Positions 1-8,917 are shown, numbered from the stretch's first letter. The stretch is DNA of 64,000 nucleotides from Micromonosporaceae bacterium (GCA_020027875.1 JAHRHA010000037.1:23626-87625); one strand, 5' to 3'. Notes: a model not told the origin generated them from the sequence alone. Program-made: numbers and translations.

Positions 1-285
1 CGGCGTGCCGGAACCCTTAGGTACGCCAGCGGCCTTGATGAGCAGCCGGGCGGCGGGCGGCGTCTTGAGGATGAACGTGAACGTCCGGTCTTCGTAGACG
101 CTGATCTCCGCGGGGACGATATCGCCGCGCTGTGCTTCCGTCTGGGCGTTGTACGCCTTCACGAACTCCATGATGTTCACGCCGTGCTGACCGAGCGCGG
201 GGCCGACCGGCGGTGCTGGCGTTGCCTGACCCGCCGGCAACTGAAGCGTGAAGGTCTTGACGAGCTTCTTCTTCTTCGGAGGCAT
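1..285 (-). CDS. rplK: 50S ribosomal protein L11, 3' end outside window
   Basis: N-terminal 95 residues of ribosomal protein L11, the large-subunit protein that binds the GTPase-associated region of 23S rRNA. The visible part starts with a lysine run ([10 protein letters not shown]) and carries the family signatures [16 protein letters not shown] and KTPPAARLL. The ATG at 285 follows an AGGAAG ribosome binding site. It is the third gene of a secE-nusG-rplK block, the usual bacterial order. The C-terminal rRNA-binding domain lies beyond the window edge. Confidence 0.96.
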   Translation of the reverse strand, partial: MPPKKKKLVKTFTLQLPAGQATPAPPVGPALGQHGVNIMEFVKAYNAQTEAQRGDIVPAEISVYEDRTFTFILKTPPAARLLIKAAGVPKGSGTP

Positions 286-445
286 GACTCTTCCTGATCC
301 TGGGCTGGACGTTGCTTAGTGGATTTACGCTCCCGCATCTTCGACGGGCGCGCGTCATCGACGCCGTACTAAGCCGGAGAGCTCAGGGTAGCGCACCGCA
401 CATGCGTCGATGAAATCCGGTAAGGGCAACGGGGCCCGATGCCGG

Positions 446-1159
446 TCAGATCTTGGAGACCTGGTTGAAATTCAGCTCGACCGGAGTCTCCCGCCCGAAG
501 ATGGAGACGAGCACCTTCAGCTTTTGCTGGTCGGCGTTGATCTCGCTGATCGTGGCTGGCAATGAGGCAAAGGCACCATCGATCACGGTGACCGAGTTAC
601 CGACCTCGAAGTCGAGAACCTTCACCTCAGGCTTTGCCTTCTTGTCGACCTGAACCGCCGGGGCTAGCCACTTGAGGACCTCATCCAGGGACAGTGGCGC
701 GGGGCGGTCAGCCCGGTCGGTCGAGCCGACGAAGCCGGTCACCCCAGGGGTGTTGCGCACGCAGGAGTACGACTCAGGCGTGAGCTCCATGCGCACGAGG
801 ATGTAGCCCGGGAACACCTTGTTCTGCACCTGCGTGCGCTTGCCGTTCTTGACCTCAACCTCTTCGCGCGTGGGTACCTCAACCTGAAAGATGAACTCCT
901 CCATGTCGAGGCTCGTGATGCGGGTCTCAAGGTTGGTCTTGACCTTGTTCTCATAGCCGGCGTACGAGTGGACCACGTACCAGTCACCCGGCGCGTAGCG
1001 CAGCTTCTGGCGCAATTCGGCGACCGGATCGAACTCTTCCACCGCGGTCTCCTCAAGGACAGTCTCGTTCTCAGCCGCCGACGGGTCACCCACAGCGCCG
1101 CTCTCCGACGTCTCGGTAATCGTGTCGGTGGTCTGGCCGGTCTCGTAGTTCTCGGGCAC
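446..1159 (-). CDS. nusG: Transcription termination/antitermination factor NusG
   Basis: NusG binds RNA polymerase, modulates pausing and Rho termination, and couples transcription to translation. The 237-residue product has an actinobacterial acidic N-terminal extension of about 50 residues. The NGN domain follows ([19 protein letters not shown], then FPGYILVRM and [11 protein letters not shown]). The KOW domain is at the C-terminus ([21 protein letters not shown]). The start is GTG at 1159, behind a GAGAG-type ribosome binding site. It lies between secE and rplK, the standard context. The extension makes it longer than the 181-residue E. coli protein. Confidence 0.97.
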   Translation of the reverse strand: MPENYETGQTTDTITETSESGAVGDPSAAENETVLEETAVEEFDPVAELRQKLRYAPGDWYVVHSYAGYENKVKTNLETRITSLDMEEFIFQVEVPTREEVEVKNGKRTQVQNKVFPGYILVRMELTPESYSCVRNTPGVTGFVGSTDRADRPAPLSLDEVLKWLAPAVQVDKKAKPEVKVLDFEVGNSVTVIDGAFASLPATISEINADQQKLKVLVSIFGRETPVELNFNQVSKI

Positions 1160-1212
1160 GCTGGCTCTCTTCCGTACTCCCCGGCCGCTGACCGGAGACG
1201 CTTCTGGTGGTA

Positions 1213-1644
1213 CTAGCTGGTCGTGTCGCCGCCGAAGACTAGGAGCATCAGCCTGGCGAAACCGACGTCGAGCAGGGCGACGAACGTCATCATGATCGAC
1301 ACAAAGATGACCACGACCGTCGTGTAGGTCAGCAGCTCCTTGCGGGTGGGCCAGATGACCTTCTGCAGCTCAGCGACGACCTCGCGGACGAAGTCGACGA
1401 GCTTGCCCAGAAGTCCACGGCTCTGGTCCTGCCGCGTCCTCGTCCGGGCGAACGTGCGGGCCCTCGCGGACTCCGCCTTGGCGCGCTTGGCGGGTGCCTC
1501 GCCGGCGTCGTCCGCCAACGACTCGTCGAACTCGTCTTCGGTGTCGACCGCGTCGCTGCCTTCGAACGTGTCGCTGCCTTCGAACGTGTCGTCGCCGTCG
1601 AACTCGTCGTCGACCGAGCGTCCGCCGCGGTTCTTATCGGCCAC
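1213..1644 (-). CDS. secE: Preprotein translocase subunit SecE
   Basis: SecE is the small essential membrane subunit of the SecYEG export channel. The conserved C-terminal part carries the family pattern: an amphipathic helix ([24 protein letters not shown]) and one membrane span ([21 protein letters not shown]). I chose GTG at 1644 rather than the ATG at 1659 because GAGGG sits a few bases before it. The product is 143 residues, with a long Asp/Glu-rich N-terminal tail that includes a duplicated DTFEGS unit. This tail is absent from the short E. coli-like forms. Gene order tRNA-Trp, secE, nusG supports the call. Confidence 0.94.
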   Translation of the reverse strand: MADKNRGGRSVDDEFDGDDTFEGSDTFEGSDAVDTEDEFDESLADDAGEAPAKRAKAESARARTFARTRTRQDQSRGLLGKLVDFVREVVAELQKVIWPTRKELLTYTTVVVIFVSIMMTFVALLDVGFARLMLLVFGGDTTS

Positions 1645-1716
1645 TTCGCCCTCTTTCATCTGTACAAACTGTTAAGCGCACCTGCGTCCGGTGCAATGGC
1701 GCCGAATCGTGGGTGG

Positions 1717-1789
1717 CAGGGGCGACAGGACTCGAACCTGCAACCTGCGGTTTTGGAGACCGCTGCGCTACCAATTGCGCCACACCCCT
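1717..1789 (-). tRNA. tRNA-Trp (anticodon CCA)
   Basis: The reverse strand folds as a 73-nt cloverleaf. The acceptor stem pairs AGGGGTG with CGCCCCT (one G-T pair), the discriminator is G, the anticodon loop is CTCCAAA and the T arm contains GGTTCGAGTCC. No CCA is encoded. It lies upstream of secE, the same position as trpT in mycobacteria. Confidence 0.97.
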
Positions 1790-1917
1790 TCGCGAGCCGA
1801 GCTTCCCTCACCCATGGCCCCGTCTCCGGGCGCACGGCGACAGGGGTCACTCACCCCACGGGCGACCAGTGTACGGGTAGCGCTGTGATTCCCCCAAGCC
1901 GCCTCGGCAGGGGCTGG

Positions 1918-2313
1918 TCACAACCTGATCTTTGCCCTGGCTTGGGCAAGGACCTTCTCACCACTACAGGTCACTGTCAGGTCGATCTGGGCCACGCCCT
2001 CGTCGACCGCGCGCACCACACCGGCGACGACGACCTCGGCACCGTGGTCATCATCCGGAACGACGACGGGCTTGGTGAAACGAACGCCGTACTCGATCAC
2101 CGCGCCCGGATCTCCGGCCCAGGCCGTCACGGCACGCGCGGCGAGCGCCATCGTGAACATCCCGTGTGCGATGACTCCGGGCAGGCCCACTGCGACGGCC
2201 GTACGGTCGTTCCAATGAATGGGGTTGAAGTCGCCGGACGCCCCGGCGTAGCGCACGAGGTCAGCTCGGGTCACCCGGTACGTCTGCGGCGCCAGATCCT
2301 GTCCCACGTGCAC
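1918..2313 (-). CDS. hadB: MaoC-like (3R)-hydroxyacyl-ACP dehydratase subunit HadB
   Basis: Hot-dog-fold hydratase/dehydratase of the HadB type. It pairs with HadA to dehydrate 3-hydroxyacyl-ACP during type II fatty-acid elongation. The hydratase-2 catalytic motif is visible as GDFNPIHWND, giving the expected Asp and His. GVIAHGMFTMALAAR and the C-terminal strand region follow. Length is about 131 residues, normal for the family. The start is ambiguous between TTG 2316 and GTG 2313; I prefer GTG. It follows hadA by a few bases, and the rpmG-hadA-hadB-tRNA-Trp-secE order matches the mycobacterial had locus. No hadC is present here. Confidence 0.88.
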   Translation of the reverse strand: MHVGQDLAPQTYRVTRADLVRYAGASGDFNPIHWNDRTAVAVGLPGVIAHGMFTMALAARAVTAWAGDPGAVIEYGVRFTKPVVVPDDDHGAEVVVAGVVRAVDEGVAQIDLTVTCSGEKVLAQARAKIRL

Positions 2314-2321
2314 CAAGAGTC

Positions 2322-2768
2322 TCAGCCCTCTCCCCGCACGACGAGCCGGGACCAGACCGTCACCACGCGCTCACCCGCGTCCGTCGCTACCTCGGTCCGG
2401 GTGGTGAGGAAGTCGTGCCCGCCTCGCGACATGATCTCCTCCACAGTGCTCACGCATACCAGACGGTCACCGGCACGCACCGGCCGGACGTAGGCGAAGC
2501 GTTGGTCGCCGTGGACGACGCGGGAGTAGTCCAGACCGAGGGCCGGGTCGTCGATGAGGGCCTGGTTGGCCGCCATTGTGACGACGACGGGAAAGGTTGG
2601 CGGCGCGATCACGTCTGGGTGCCCGAGGGCCGCTGCGACGGCAGGATCGCGGTAGGCGGGCTCGTCGGCGCCGATCGCGTCGGCAAACTCGCGGATCTTC
2701 TCGCGCCCGACCGCGTACGGCTCGGTCGGCGGATAGCTGCGCCCCACGAAGGACGGGTCGAGGGCCAT
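2322..2768 (-). CDS. hadA: MaoC N-terminal-domain dehydratase subunit HadA
   Basis: 148-residue protein of the UPF0336/HadA group. It is the non-catalytic, substrate-channel partner of HadB in the 3-hydroxyacyl-ACP dehydratase heterodimer. Recognisable features are the N-terminal GRSYPPTEPYAVGREKIREF segment, the PPTFPVVVTM loop and VHGDQRFAYVRPVRAGDRL. The hydratase motif DxNPxH is absent, as expected for HadA. The ATG at 2768 is preceded by GGAG at 8 nt. It is co-directional with rpmG upstream and hadB downstream, with 5 nt between the had genes. Confidence 0.88.
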   Translation of the reverse strand: MALDPSFVGRSYPPTEPYAVGREKIREFADAIGADEPAYRDPAVAAALGHPDVIAPPTFPVVVTMAANQALIDDPALGLDYSRVVHGDQRFAYVRPVRAGDRLVCVSTVEEIMSRGGHDFLTTRTEVATDAGERVVTVWSRLVVRGEG

Positions 2769-2787
2769 GCCCCAGACTCCGCGGGCG

Positions 2788-2955
2788 CTAGCGTGTCTCG
2801 CGGTGGGCCGTGTGCTTGCCGCAGTTCGGGCAGAACTTCTTCAGCTCGATCCGGTCAGGATCGTTGCGCCGGTTCTTCTTGGTGATGTAGTTGCGGTGCT
2901 TGCAGTCCGCGCACGCCATGGTGATCTTCGGACGAATGTCGGTCGCCTTAGCCAC
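2788..2955 (-). CDS. rpmG: 50S ribosomal protein L33
   Basis: 55-residue zinc-ribbon ribosomal protein. It begins [20 protein letters not shown] and ends [14 protein letters not shown]. The CxxC (CADC) and CxxC (CPNC) pairs mark the zinc-binding (C+) paralogue. The GTG at 2955 gives the family's usual length; the longer reading frame from 3042 has no family support. It opens the rpmG-hadA-hadB block. Confidence 0.95.
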   Translation of the reverse strand: MAKATDIRPKITMACADCKHRNYITKKNRRNDPDRIELKKFCPNCGKHTAHRETR

Positions 2956-3089
2956 GGCCGTGTGCCTTTCTCGATAACGATGACTCGGCGGAACACCCGC
3001 TGAGTGGGTACCAGAGTAGACGCTCGCCTCGCCGGAATCCAAAGCAGGCGCCCGGGCTGGTGCCCGTCACGACATCGGTTGATGTCTCG

Positions 3090-3162
3090 TAGCGGTGGCC
3101 GGAATCGAACCGGCGACACAGCGATTATGAGCCGCTTGCTCTGCCATCTGAGCTACACCGCC
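3090..3162 (-). tRNA. tRNA-Met (anticodon CAT), elongator type
   Basis: 73-nt cloverleaf on the reverse strand. The acceptor stem pairs GGCGGTG with CACCGCT (a G-T pair at position 1:72), the discriminator is A, the anticodon loop contains CAT and the T arm is GGTTCGATTCC. The acceptor and D arm do not look like the initiator type, so an elongator is inferred. Confidence 0.95.
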
Positions 3163-3190
3163 GCGTGACTCCGACGTGCGCCGGAGAGAG

Positions 3191-3263
3191 AGCCCCCTTA
3201 CGGAATCGAACCGTAGACCTTCTCCTTACCATGGAGACGCTCTGCCGACTGAGCTAAGGGGGC
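3191..3263 (-). tRNA. tRNA-Thr (anticodon GGT)
   Basis: 73-nt reverse-strand cloverleaf. The acceptor stem GCCCCCT/AGGGGGC is perfectly paired, the anticodon stem is TCTCC/GGAGA with loop ATGGTAA, and the T loop is GGTTCGATTCC. It is 28 nt from tRNA-Met, so the two probably share a transcript with rpmG. Confidence 0.96.
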
Positions 3264-3335
3264 GCGCGAGCGCACGGTAAGAGTACACGGCGCCCTTTCG
3301 ATGATGAAATCAAATCAGGCCCCCCGCCCGCACGC

Positions 3336-5918
3336 TCATTGGACGGCGCGTAGCCGGCGAGCCTCCGCCACGATCTCCCCGCTATCGAGGCTCGCTACGT
3401 CGCCCGGCTCGGCCAGGACGGGCTCGGTCTGGACCGACAGCCACGCCTCGAACCGTTCGTACGGCAACGGGCGGGAGAACAGGAAGCCCTGCCCCACATC
3501 ACAGCCCAGACCCTCGAGCAGATTGACCGTGCGCTCGCTCTCGACCCCCTCGGCCACGACGACGAGCCCGAAATGGCGGGCCAGGTCTACCACGGCCCGG
3601 ACGATAGCGAGGTCACCCGCGTCGGTAGCCATTCCCTGCACGAAGGAACGGTCAATCTTCACCTCGTCGACCGGAAGGCGGCGCAGGTAGGACAGCGACG
3701 AGTAACCCGTGCCGAAGTCATCCACGGCCAGGCGTACACCCATCTCGCTGAGGCGTCTCAGGATGGACATCGGCCGATCCGGCTCACCCACCATGCCGTC
3801 CTCGGTGATCTCCAGCGTCAACAGCGAGGCGGGCACCCGGTACTCGCTGAGCAGCGCGGCGACGCGGGGTGGAAAGGTCGGATCGATGAGGGTACGGGAG
3901 GAGAGGTTGACCGCCACCGGCAGCGCGTGCCCGGCGTCGAGCCACCCGCGGGCGCGTCGCAGACCTTCGCGCAGCACGATATCGGTGAGCCGGCCCATCT
4001 GCCCGGTGTGTTCGGCGATCGCGATGAAATCCGTCGGCGACACCTGACCATGCGCCTCGTGGTCCCACCGTGCCAGGCACTCCACGCCCACGACACGACG
4101 GTCGGGCAGGGCCACCTTCGGCTGGAAGTAGACCTCCACCTCACCGGCCTCGAGCGCTCGGCGCATGTCCGCGGCGAGCCCCAGCCGGTGAGTGGAGCGC
4201 TCCTGCAAGCTCGGCTGGAACAGGTGGACCGGTGTGGCGAACTGCTTGGCCGACTGCGCGGCGAGGTCGGCGCGCTTGAGCAGGACCTCGGCTTCGGTGC
4301 CATGGTCGGGGTGCACGGCGATGCCGACGGCCACATCCACATCGAGCGTGATCGAGTCGACCTCCATGGGTTCCTGGAGCGTCTCGCGAAGTTGCGCGGC
4401 GAGGCTCATGGCCTCGTCGGCGTTGGGCAGGCGCAGCGTGACGACGAACTCGTCGCTGCCGGCGCGGCCGACGAGGGCCGCCGCTGGGGCGAGCCGGCGC
4501 AGCCGGAACGCGACCTCACGGACCATCCGGTCGCCCGCGTCGTGCCCCAGTGAGTCGTTGACATCACGAAGGCCGTCGATGTCGAAGAGCAGTACGGCGA
4601 CGACCTCACCCGGTGCGTTCACCTTCACCGCCTCTTCGAGCAGGGCGAGCACCCGGCGGCGGTTGGGCAGGGCGGTAAGGGCGTCGTGGTAGGCATCGAA
4701 GCGCAGCCGGTCGACCAGCCGGGAGTTCTCCACCGCGACCGCGGCGTGCGCCGACAGGGTCTCCAACAGCCGCACGTCGGAGTGGCCGAATTGCGGCATG
4801 TCGCCGAGGCGGCCGGTCACCTCGAGTGAGCCGATCACCGCCGAGCCGGAACGGAGCGGGACGACGATGGCGTCCTTGACGCCGCTCTCCCGAATGAGCG
4901 TGCGGAGCTCCGGGTCGCCAACGCGCGGCCCAACCACAATGGTCGCCGCGTTCTGAAGCGCCCGCTGTCGTAGCTCGGGTGGGGTGTTACTCACATCGAG
5001 CAGCCCCGGTGCATCGACCCTCGCGCTGAGCAGCAACTCGGGGTAGCGGCCTTGTGCCGGGAGCCACAGCGTGGCGTACTCGGCCTGGAGCAACTCCCGC
5101 ACACGTACCAGCAGCACGTCGGGCAGGGTGCCGTCGCGGCCGGCGTCGGCCATCGCCCGGGTCAGCTCATAGAGTTCGGTGAGGCTGCGGTGCTGGACGA
5201 TGAACTGGGCGTACGACCGGTAGACGAAGAACAGCATCGCGCTGAGCCCGACGAGCAGCAGGATCGACCAGCGAGTTCTCTGCAAGGCCAACAGGACGAT
5301 GAGGCCGACCGTGATGTTGACCGCCGCGACGACGAGCACCGATGCCGACGTACGGATCAGACTCCGGAGCGGCGGAACACCCTGGACCAGGGAGATCACG
5401 GTGATGACGGCAGCTAGGGAGATCGACGTGGCCGCACCCACGGCGGCGGTCAGCACGAACCATGTCCATGGACCGACGTCGCCGAATGTGACTGGATTGG
5501 CCGACGCCACTATCAGCGCGGCCGTGGTGGTCGCCAGGCCCGTGGCGGCCAGGTTGAAGGAGAGTTTGACGATGGAGAATCGCTGCCAGGTCTGGACCGC
5601 CAGCACGCTCAGCAGCCGCACCACGATGACCAACACAGGTGATTGCGACAGATAGAAGAGCGCGAGCAGTAGCGGGATCTCACCGACGGTGACGATCAGC
5701 GAATGCCGGCGTACCTCGAAGTGAAGGACGATGGCCTGGGCCAGAATGAAAAGAAAGACGAACAGCGCCGCAATAGGGAGTTGAGAGACCGTGACCGGCG
5801 CTAGCCACCTGTTCTGCGCCAGTGCGATAACCAAGGCCAGCGTCAGCACGGCGAGCGGCACTGTGATGAAGTACGCGACTTGTTGCGACCGACCTCGCAC
5901 CGATCTCAGCCGGGACAC
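3336..5918 (-). CDS. Membrane GAF-GGDEF-EAL cyclic-di-GMP signalling protein
   Basis: 860-residue protein for c-di-GMP turnover. About 240 N-terminal residues form several membrane spans (a MASE-like sensor). A GAF domain covers about 265-400, GGDEF about 410-570 and EAL about 585-835. The GGDEF signature reads AGSDEF, so the second glycine is Ser. The EAL signature reads ECLARW, keeping the catalytic Glu. NLSS, ITED, DDFGTGYSSLSYL and KIDRSF are all present, so the phosphodiesterase half looks intact while cyclase activity is uncertain. It is monocistronic, so its input signal cannot be inferred from neighbours. Confidence 0.93.
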   Translation of the reverse strand: MSRLRSVRGRSQQVAYFITVPLAVLTLALVIALAQNRWLAPVTVSQLPIAALFVFLFILAQAIVLHFEVRRHSLIVTVGEIPLLLALFYLSQSPVLVIVVRLLSVLAVQTWQRFSIVKLSFNLAATGLATTTAALIVASANPVTFGDVGPWTWFVLTAAVGAATSISLAAVITVISLVQGVPPLRSLIRTSASVLVVAAVNITVGLIVLLALQRTRWSILLLVGLSAMLFFVYRSYAQFIVQHRSLTELYELTRAMADAGRDGTLPDVLLVRVRELLQAEYATLWLPAQGRYPELLLSARVDAPGLLDVSNTPPELRQRALQNAATIVVGPRVGDPELRTLIRESGVKDAIVVPLRSGSAVIGSLEVTGRLGDMPQFGHSDVRLLETLSAHAAVAVENSRLVDRLRFDAYHDALTALPNRRRVLALLEEAVKVNAPGEVVAVLLFDIDGLRDVNDSLGHDAGDRMVREVAFRLRRLAPAAALVGRAGSDEFVVTLRLPNADEAMSLAAQLRETLQEPMEVDSITLDVDVAVGIAVHPDHGTEAEVLLKRADLAAQSAKQFATPVHLFQPSLQERSTHRLGLAADMRRALEAGEVEVYFQPKVALPDRRVVGVECLARWDHEAHGQVSPTDFIAIAEHTGQMGRLTDIVLREGLRRARGWLDAGHALPVAVNLSSRTLIDPTFPPRVAALLSEYRVPASLLTLEITEDGMVGEPDRPMSILRRLSEMGVRLAVDDFGTGYSSLSYLRRLPVDEVKIDRSFVQGMATDAGDLAIVRAVVDLARHFGLVVVAEGVESERTVNLLEGLGCDVGQGFLFSRPLPYERFEAWLSVQTEPVLAEPGDVASLDSGEIVAEARRLRAVQ

Positions 5919-5964
5919 TGTGACCCTCGTGGGCTAGGACGTCCGCATGGACGGCAAGTGATTC

Positions 5965-6129
5965 TCAACGGTTGGCCGAGTAGCCCCAAAAGACGTCGGA
6001 CAAAGTCGCCATGTCCGTACCCGTCGCCACGGCGAAACCGCCGATGACCGCAGCCGCCAGCGTCGCTACCAACACGACGCGAGTGACCAGCCGTCCCCTC
6101 TTGCCCGGACGCATCTTCGCTGCTCCCAT
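5965..6129 (-). CDS. Small single-span membrane peptide, unknown function
   Basis: A possible 54-residue product: a basic start (MGAAKMRPGKRGRLVTR), one hydrophobic span (VVLVATLAAAVIGGFAVA) and a short polar tail ending FWGYSANR. AGG lies 9 nt before the ATG at 6129; another ATG at 6135 is in frame. The basic-then-hydrophobic arrangement suggests a type II or signal-anchored peptide. It is upstream of, and co-directional with, the GGDEF-EAL gene, 46 nt away. I recognise no family, and the reading frame could be fortuitous. Confidence 0.4.
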   Translation of the reverse strand: MGAAKMRPGKRGRLVTRVVLVATLAAAVIGGFAVATGTDMATLSDVFWGYSANR

Positions 6130-6135
6130 CGACAT

Positions 6136-6456
6136 ACACCTGTGACTCGCGCAGGGATAACCAGGATGCTGCCACACTCCCTGTGCGACGCCTACCTCCT
6201 CGACCCGCTTGGGCACGTGCGGCGCCGAATTATGGCCGTTCGACCCAGCCCACGCCTCCCCCTTTGTCGGCGATCTTCCCCCTTCTCGCCGATCCGCCCC
6301 TTCTCCCGGCACCATGGTCCCAAGCGCCACATGCAGGTCGACCCTGCTGGCCCTGCGGCCTCCCAGAGAGGGCCGGACTCCCCGGGATCGAGCGGGACCG
6401 GACGGGAGCGGCCCCCGACCGCGTTGCAGCAGGTCGGAGGCCGCTCGTCCCTAGTG
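6136..6456. other. Intergenic stretch with no recognisable gene
   Basis: About 320 bases between the small membrane peptide and tRNA-Tyr. Open frames here run through in several phases without domains or good ribosome binding sites. I see no clear promoter, repeat or RNA fold. It must contain the tRNA-Tyr 3' flank and any promoter for the leftward genes. Confidence 0.5.
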
Positions 6457-6537
6457 TGGCGGGTCCAGGATTCGAACCTGGGTAGCTTTCGCGACGGATT
6501 TACAGTCCGCTCCCATTGGCCGCTCGGGCAACCCGCC
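6457..6537 (-). tRNA. tRNA-Tyr (anticodon GTA)
   Basis: 81-nt reverse-strand class II tRNA with a long variable arm. The acceptor pairs GGCGGGT with ACCCGCC, the discriminator is A, the anticodon context is GACTGTAAATCC and the T arm is GGTTCGAATCC. It is transcribed divergently from the yajQ-family gene. Confidence 0.96.
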
Positions 6538-6684
6538 AGGGGCACGCCGCCGCGCCCCGCGCGGTAGCGGAAGCAAGAATAACGGTTCGCCCGCCGTCGC
6601 CGGCAAACGGGTAGCGTCACGGTAGGACGCGCGGCGCAGCCATGCGGTTATCCGGACATGACCACGCAACAGGAGCGATTCACT

Positions 6685-7179
6685 GTGGCCGACACATCCT
6701 CGTTCGACGTCGTCAGCAAGGTCGACCGCCAGGAGGTCGACAACGCACTCAACCAGACCGCCAAGGAACTTGGGCAGCGGTTCGACTTCCGGGGCACCAA
6801 TGCCCAGATCAGCTGGGCCGGCGACGAGGCGGTCTCGCTGCAGGCCGACACGGAGGACCGGGTCAAGGCCGCACTCGAGGTGTTCAAGGAGAAGCTCGTC
6901 AAGCGCCAGATCTCACTCAAGTCTCTCGACGCCGGCGACCCTAAGCCGTCCGGCAAGGGCCACAAGATCGACTGTAAGATCATCCAAGGCATCGACTCCG
7001 AGAAGGCCAAATCGATCGGCAAGAAGATCCGAGACGAGGGTCCCAAGGGTGTGCAGGCGCAGATCCAGGGTGATCAGCTGCGGGTCACGGCCAAGAAGAA
7101 GGACGACCTGCAAGCCGTGATCGCCATGCTCAAGCAGGAGGACTTCGGCATCGCGCTGCAGTTCACCAACTACCGCTGA
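6685..7179 (+). CDS. YajQ-family nucleotide-binding protein
   Basis: 164-residue YajQ/DUF520 protein, a two-domain RNP-like fold. Family members bind nucleotides; a Xanthomonas member binds c-di-GMP. Visible family blocks are [33 protein letters not shown] and the C-terminal [29 protein letters not shown] chose GTG 6685 over ATG 6658 because AGGAG lies 9 nt before it and this gives the family's normal length. The role of actinobacterial members is unsettled. A strong convergent hairpin follows directly. Confidence 0.93.
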   Translation: MADTSSFDVVSKVDRQEVDNALNQTAKELGQRFDFRGTNAQISWAGDEAVSLQADTEDRVKAALEVFKEKLVKRQISLKSLDAGDPKPSGKGHKIDCKIIQGIDSEKAKSIGKKIRDEGPKGVQAQIQGDQLRVTAKKKDDLQAVIAMLKQEDFGIALQFTNYR

Positions 7180-7182
7180 CCG

Positions 7183-7242
7183 GACCTTGGATGATTCTCG
7201 GTGCCACCGGCCCTGCCACCGGCCCGAGAATCATTCAAGGTC
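7183..7242. terminator. Bidirectional hairpin between convergent genes
   Basis: Near-perfect inverted repeat. The left arm begins GACCTTGGATGATTCTCGG and the right arm matches it at 18 of 19 positions, with about a 21-nt loop. It begins 4 nt after the yajQ-family stop codon. Its right arm contains the last codons and stop of the convergent histidine phosphatase gene. Placement suggests a shared terminator. Confidence 0.7.
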
Positions 7243-7755
7243 GCGGCGGAGTGGTACGACCGTTCGCGCTGCGAGTCCAACGGCGAGCACGTCAGGGAAT
7301 CGCAGCGACTCCCAGAACGCTCCCGGCGACGGCAACCCTGTCCGAGCCGTGAGCCACACGGTCATCGCCATGCCGTGTGACGCTACGACCAGCGGGCGCC
7401 CCGACGCCAGTACGGAGTGTTCCGCGACCGCCTCGTCGAAGCGGGCGACCACCGCGGCGCGTGCCTCCCAGCCAACGTGGTCCGAACCGTCCACATAGGC
7501 CCGACGCAGCTCGTGGTATGGCCCGTCCCACGGCTCGTTCTCCCGGCGAACCTCGCCGAATCGAGCGTCCCGTACCACCGGACCGAATGGCTCCAACGTC
7601 TGCCACGCCTTCGGCTCGTCACTGGCCGCGAGATACGGATTCGGGGGCAGCTCAAGCGCACGTGCAGCGGCGTGACCCGCTTCGGACAGCGGCCACTCAT
7701 TGGGTGGAACAAATTCCTCGTACGCCGGCATCGCATGCCGCAGCAGGATGAGCAC
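7231..7755 (-). CDS. Histidine phosphatase family protein
   Basis: 174-residue protein of the phosphoglycerate-mutase-like (histidine phosphatase) superfamily. The N-terminal catalytic block is LLRHAMP, with His as phospho-acceptor and Arg before it. The second conserved His is in VVASHGMAMTVWL, and an acidic Glu lies in the middle (FGEVRRENEPWDG). The RHG motif is modified to RHA. The substrate is unknown; phosphate monoesters are typical. The start is GTG at 7755. It converges on the yajQ-family gene and its stop codon lies inside the shared hairpin. Confidence 0.83.
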   Translation of the reverse strand: MLILLRHAMPAYEEFVPPNEWPLSEAGHAAARALELPPNPYLAASDEPKAWQTLEPFGPVVRDARFGEVRRENEPWDGPYHELRRAYVDGSDHVGWEARAAVVARFDEAVAEHSVLASGRPLVVASHGMAMTVWLTARTGLPSPGAFWESLRFPDVLAVGLAARTVVPLRRDLE

Positions 7756-7838
7756 CGCTCGATCGTCGCAGGTGATCGTGACTCCGGAGCGATGGGCGGC
7801 GCACCCCGAGCGGCCGAAGGCGCCCGGGGCGTCCCGGC

Positions 7839-8720
7839 TTAGCGCAGGTACTCGATGGGGCCGGAGTTGCGCGCCATCGCCTGGAGGCGGGCGACGCGCT
7901 CCTCCATCGGCGGGTGGGTGGAGAAGAGGTTGCGCAGACCACCACCACGGAACGGGTTGTCGATCATCAGGTGAGCGGTGCTGGCCAGCTGGCCGTCCGC
8001 CGGCAGGGGCATGGCCTGCGTACCGCGGTGGATCTTGCGGAGTGCATCGGCCAGCGCCTGTGGATCGCCGGTGAGGGTGGCACCAGACTGGTCGGCCTGG
8101 AATTCCCGGCTACGACTGATCGCCATCTGGATGACCGCCGCAGCCAGCGGGCCGAGGACCATCATCATCAAGACGCCGAGGATGCCCGGACCGTCGTCAT
8201 CGTCGGAGCGGCCAAACGGGATGAACCAGGCGAGCTGCGCGAGCAACGTGATAATGCCGGCGAGTGCCGCCGCCACGGACGAGATCAGGATGTCGCGGTT
8301 GTAAACATGCGACAATTCGTGCCCGATGACGCCCCGTAGCTCGCGTGCGGTTAACGTGGCCATGATCCCCTCGGTCACACAGACCGCGGCGTTTTGCGGA
8401 TTGCGCCCGGTGGCGAACGCGTTGGGCTGCGGCGTGGGGGAAATGTACAGGCGCGGCATGGGCTGGCCGGCCTGCGCCGAGAGTTCGCGCACCATCGCGT
8501 GGAGCTGGGGCGCCTGCGCCTCAGTCACGGGCTTGGCGCCCATCGTCCGGAGCGCGATCTTGTCAGACCAGAAGTACGTCGCGGCGTTCATGCCGAGCGA
8601 CACGAGGACGGCGATAACCAGACCGGTGCTTCCACCGAACCAGTAGCCGACAAGCAGAATCAGCGATGTGAGCAGACCTAGCAGGGCAGCGGTCTTTAGC
8701 CCGTTGCGGTGCCGATGCAC
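7839..8720 (-). CDS. htpX: Zinc metalloprotease HtpX (M48)
   Basis: 293-residue membrane protease for quality control of membrane proteins. Two N-terminal spans cover about residues 10-50. The zinc motif HELSH (VIGHELSHVYNRD) is followed by two more hydrophobic segments and the downstream glutamate region (SRSREFQADQSGATLTGDP). The C-terminal LFSTHPPMEERVARLQ block is typical. The GTG at 8720 is preceded by AAGGAGAG. Adjacency to the partial nuo cluster resembles the Streptomyces order as I recall it. Confidence 0.95.
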   Translation of the reverse strand: MHRHRNGLKTAALLGLLTSLILLVGYWFGGSTGLVIAVLVSLGMNAATYFWSDKIALRTMGAKPVTEAQAPQLHAMVRELSAQAGQPMPRLYISPTPQPNAFATGRNPQNAAVCVTEGIMATLTARELRGVIGHELSHVYNRDILISSVAAALAGIITLLAQLAWFIPFGRSDDDDGPGILGVLMMMVLGPLAAAVIQMAISRSREFQADQSGATLTGDPQALADALRKIHRGTQAMPLPADGQLASTAHLMIDNPFRGGGLRNLFSTHPPMEERVARLQAMARNSGPIEYLR

Positions 8721-8838
8721 GGAAATCTCTCCTTCTTACAGACGACGCACACGATGCAACGTTCGTCTCTGCCATCCATCTTCCCGCTGCCTACCCTGAG
8801 ATGCCCTCCGGGTCTGCCTGGGAACTTCCTGTGAGCCC

Positions 8839-8909
8839 CAAGATCGCCACGATCATGAGCTGGCCGTCACGAAAAGGCGCCGATCATGACCTCCAGGTCA
8901 TGATCGGCG
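8839..8909. repeat. Family-1 palindromic intergenic element, copy A
   Basis: Reverse-oriented copy of an element also found at 43861, 57478 and 60267. The core is a perfect palindrome with arms GATCATGACCT around GG. A spacer of about 15 nt follows, then a conserved block GCTCATGATC(A/G)(C/T)(C/G)GCGATCTTG. This copy lies between the htpX start and the nuoN stop, 9 nt from the latter. Confidence 0.85.
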
Positions 8910-8917
8910 AGAAAGGG

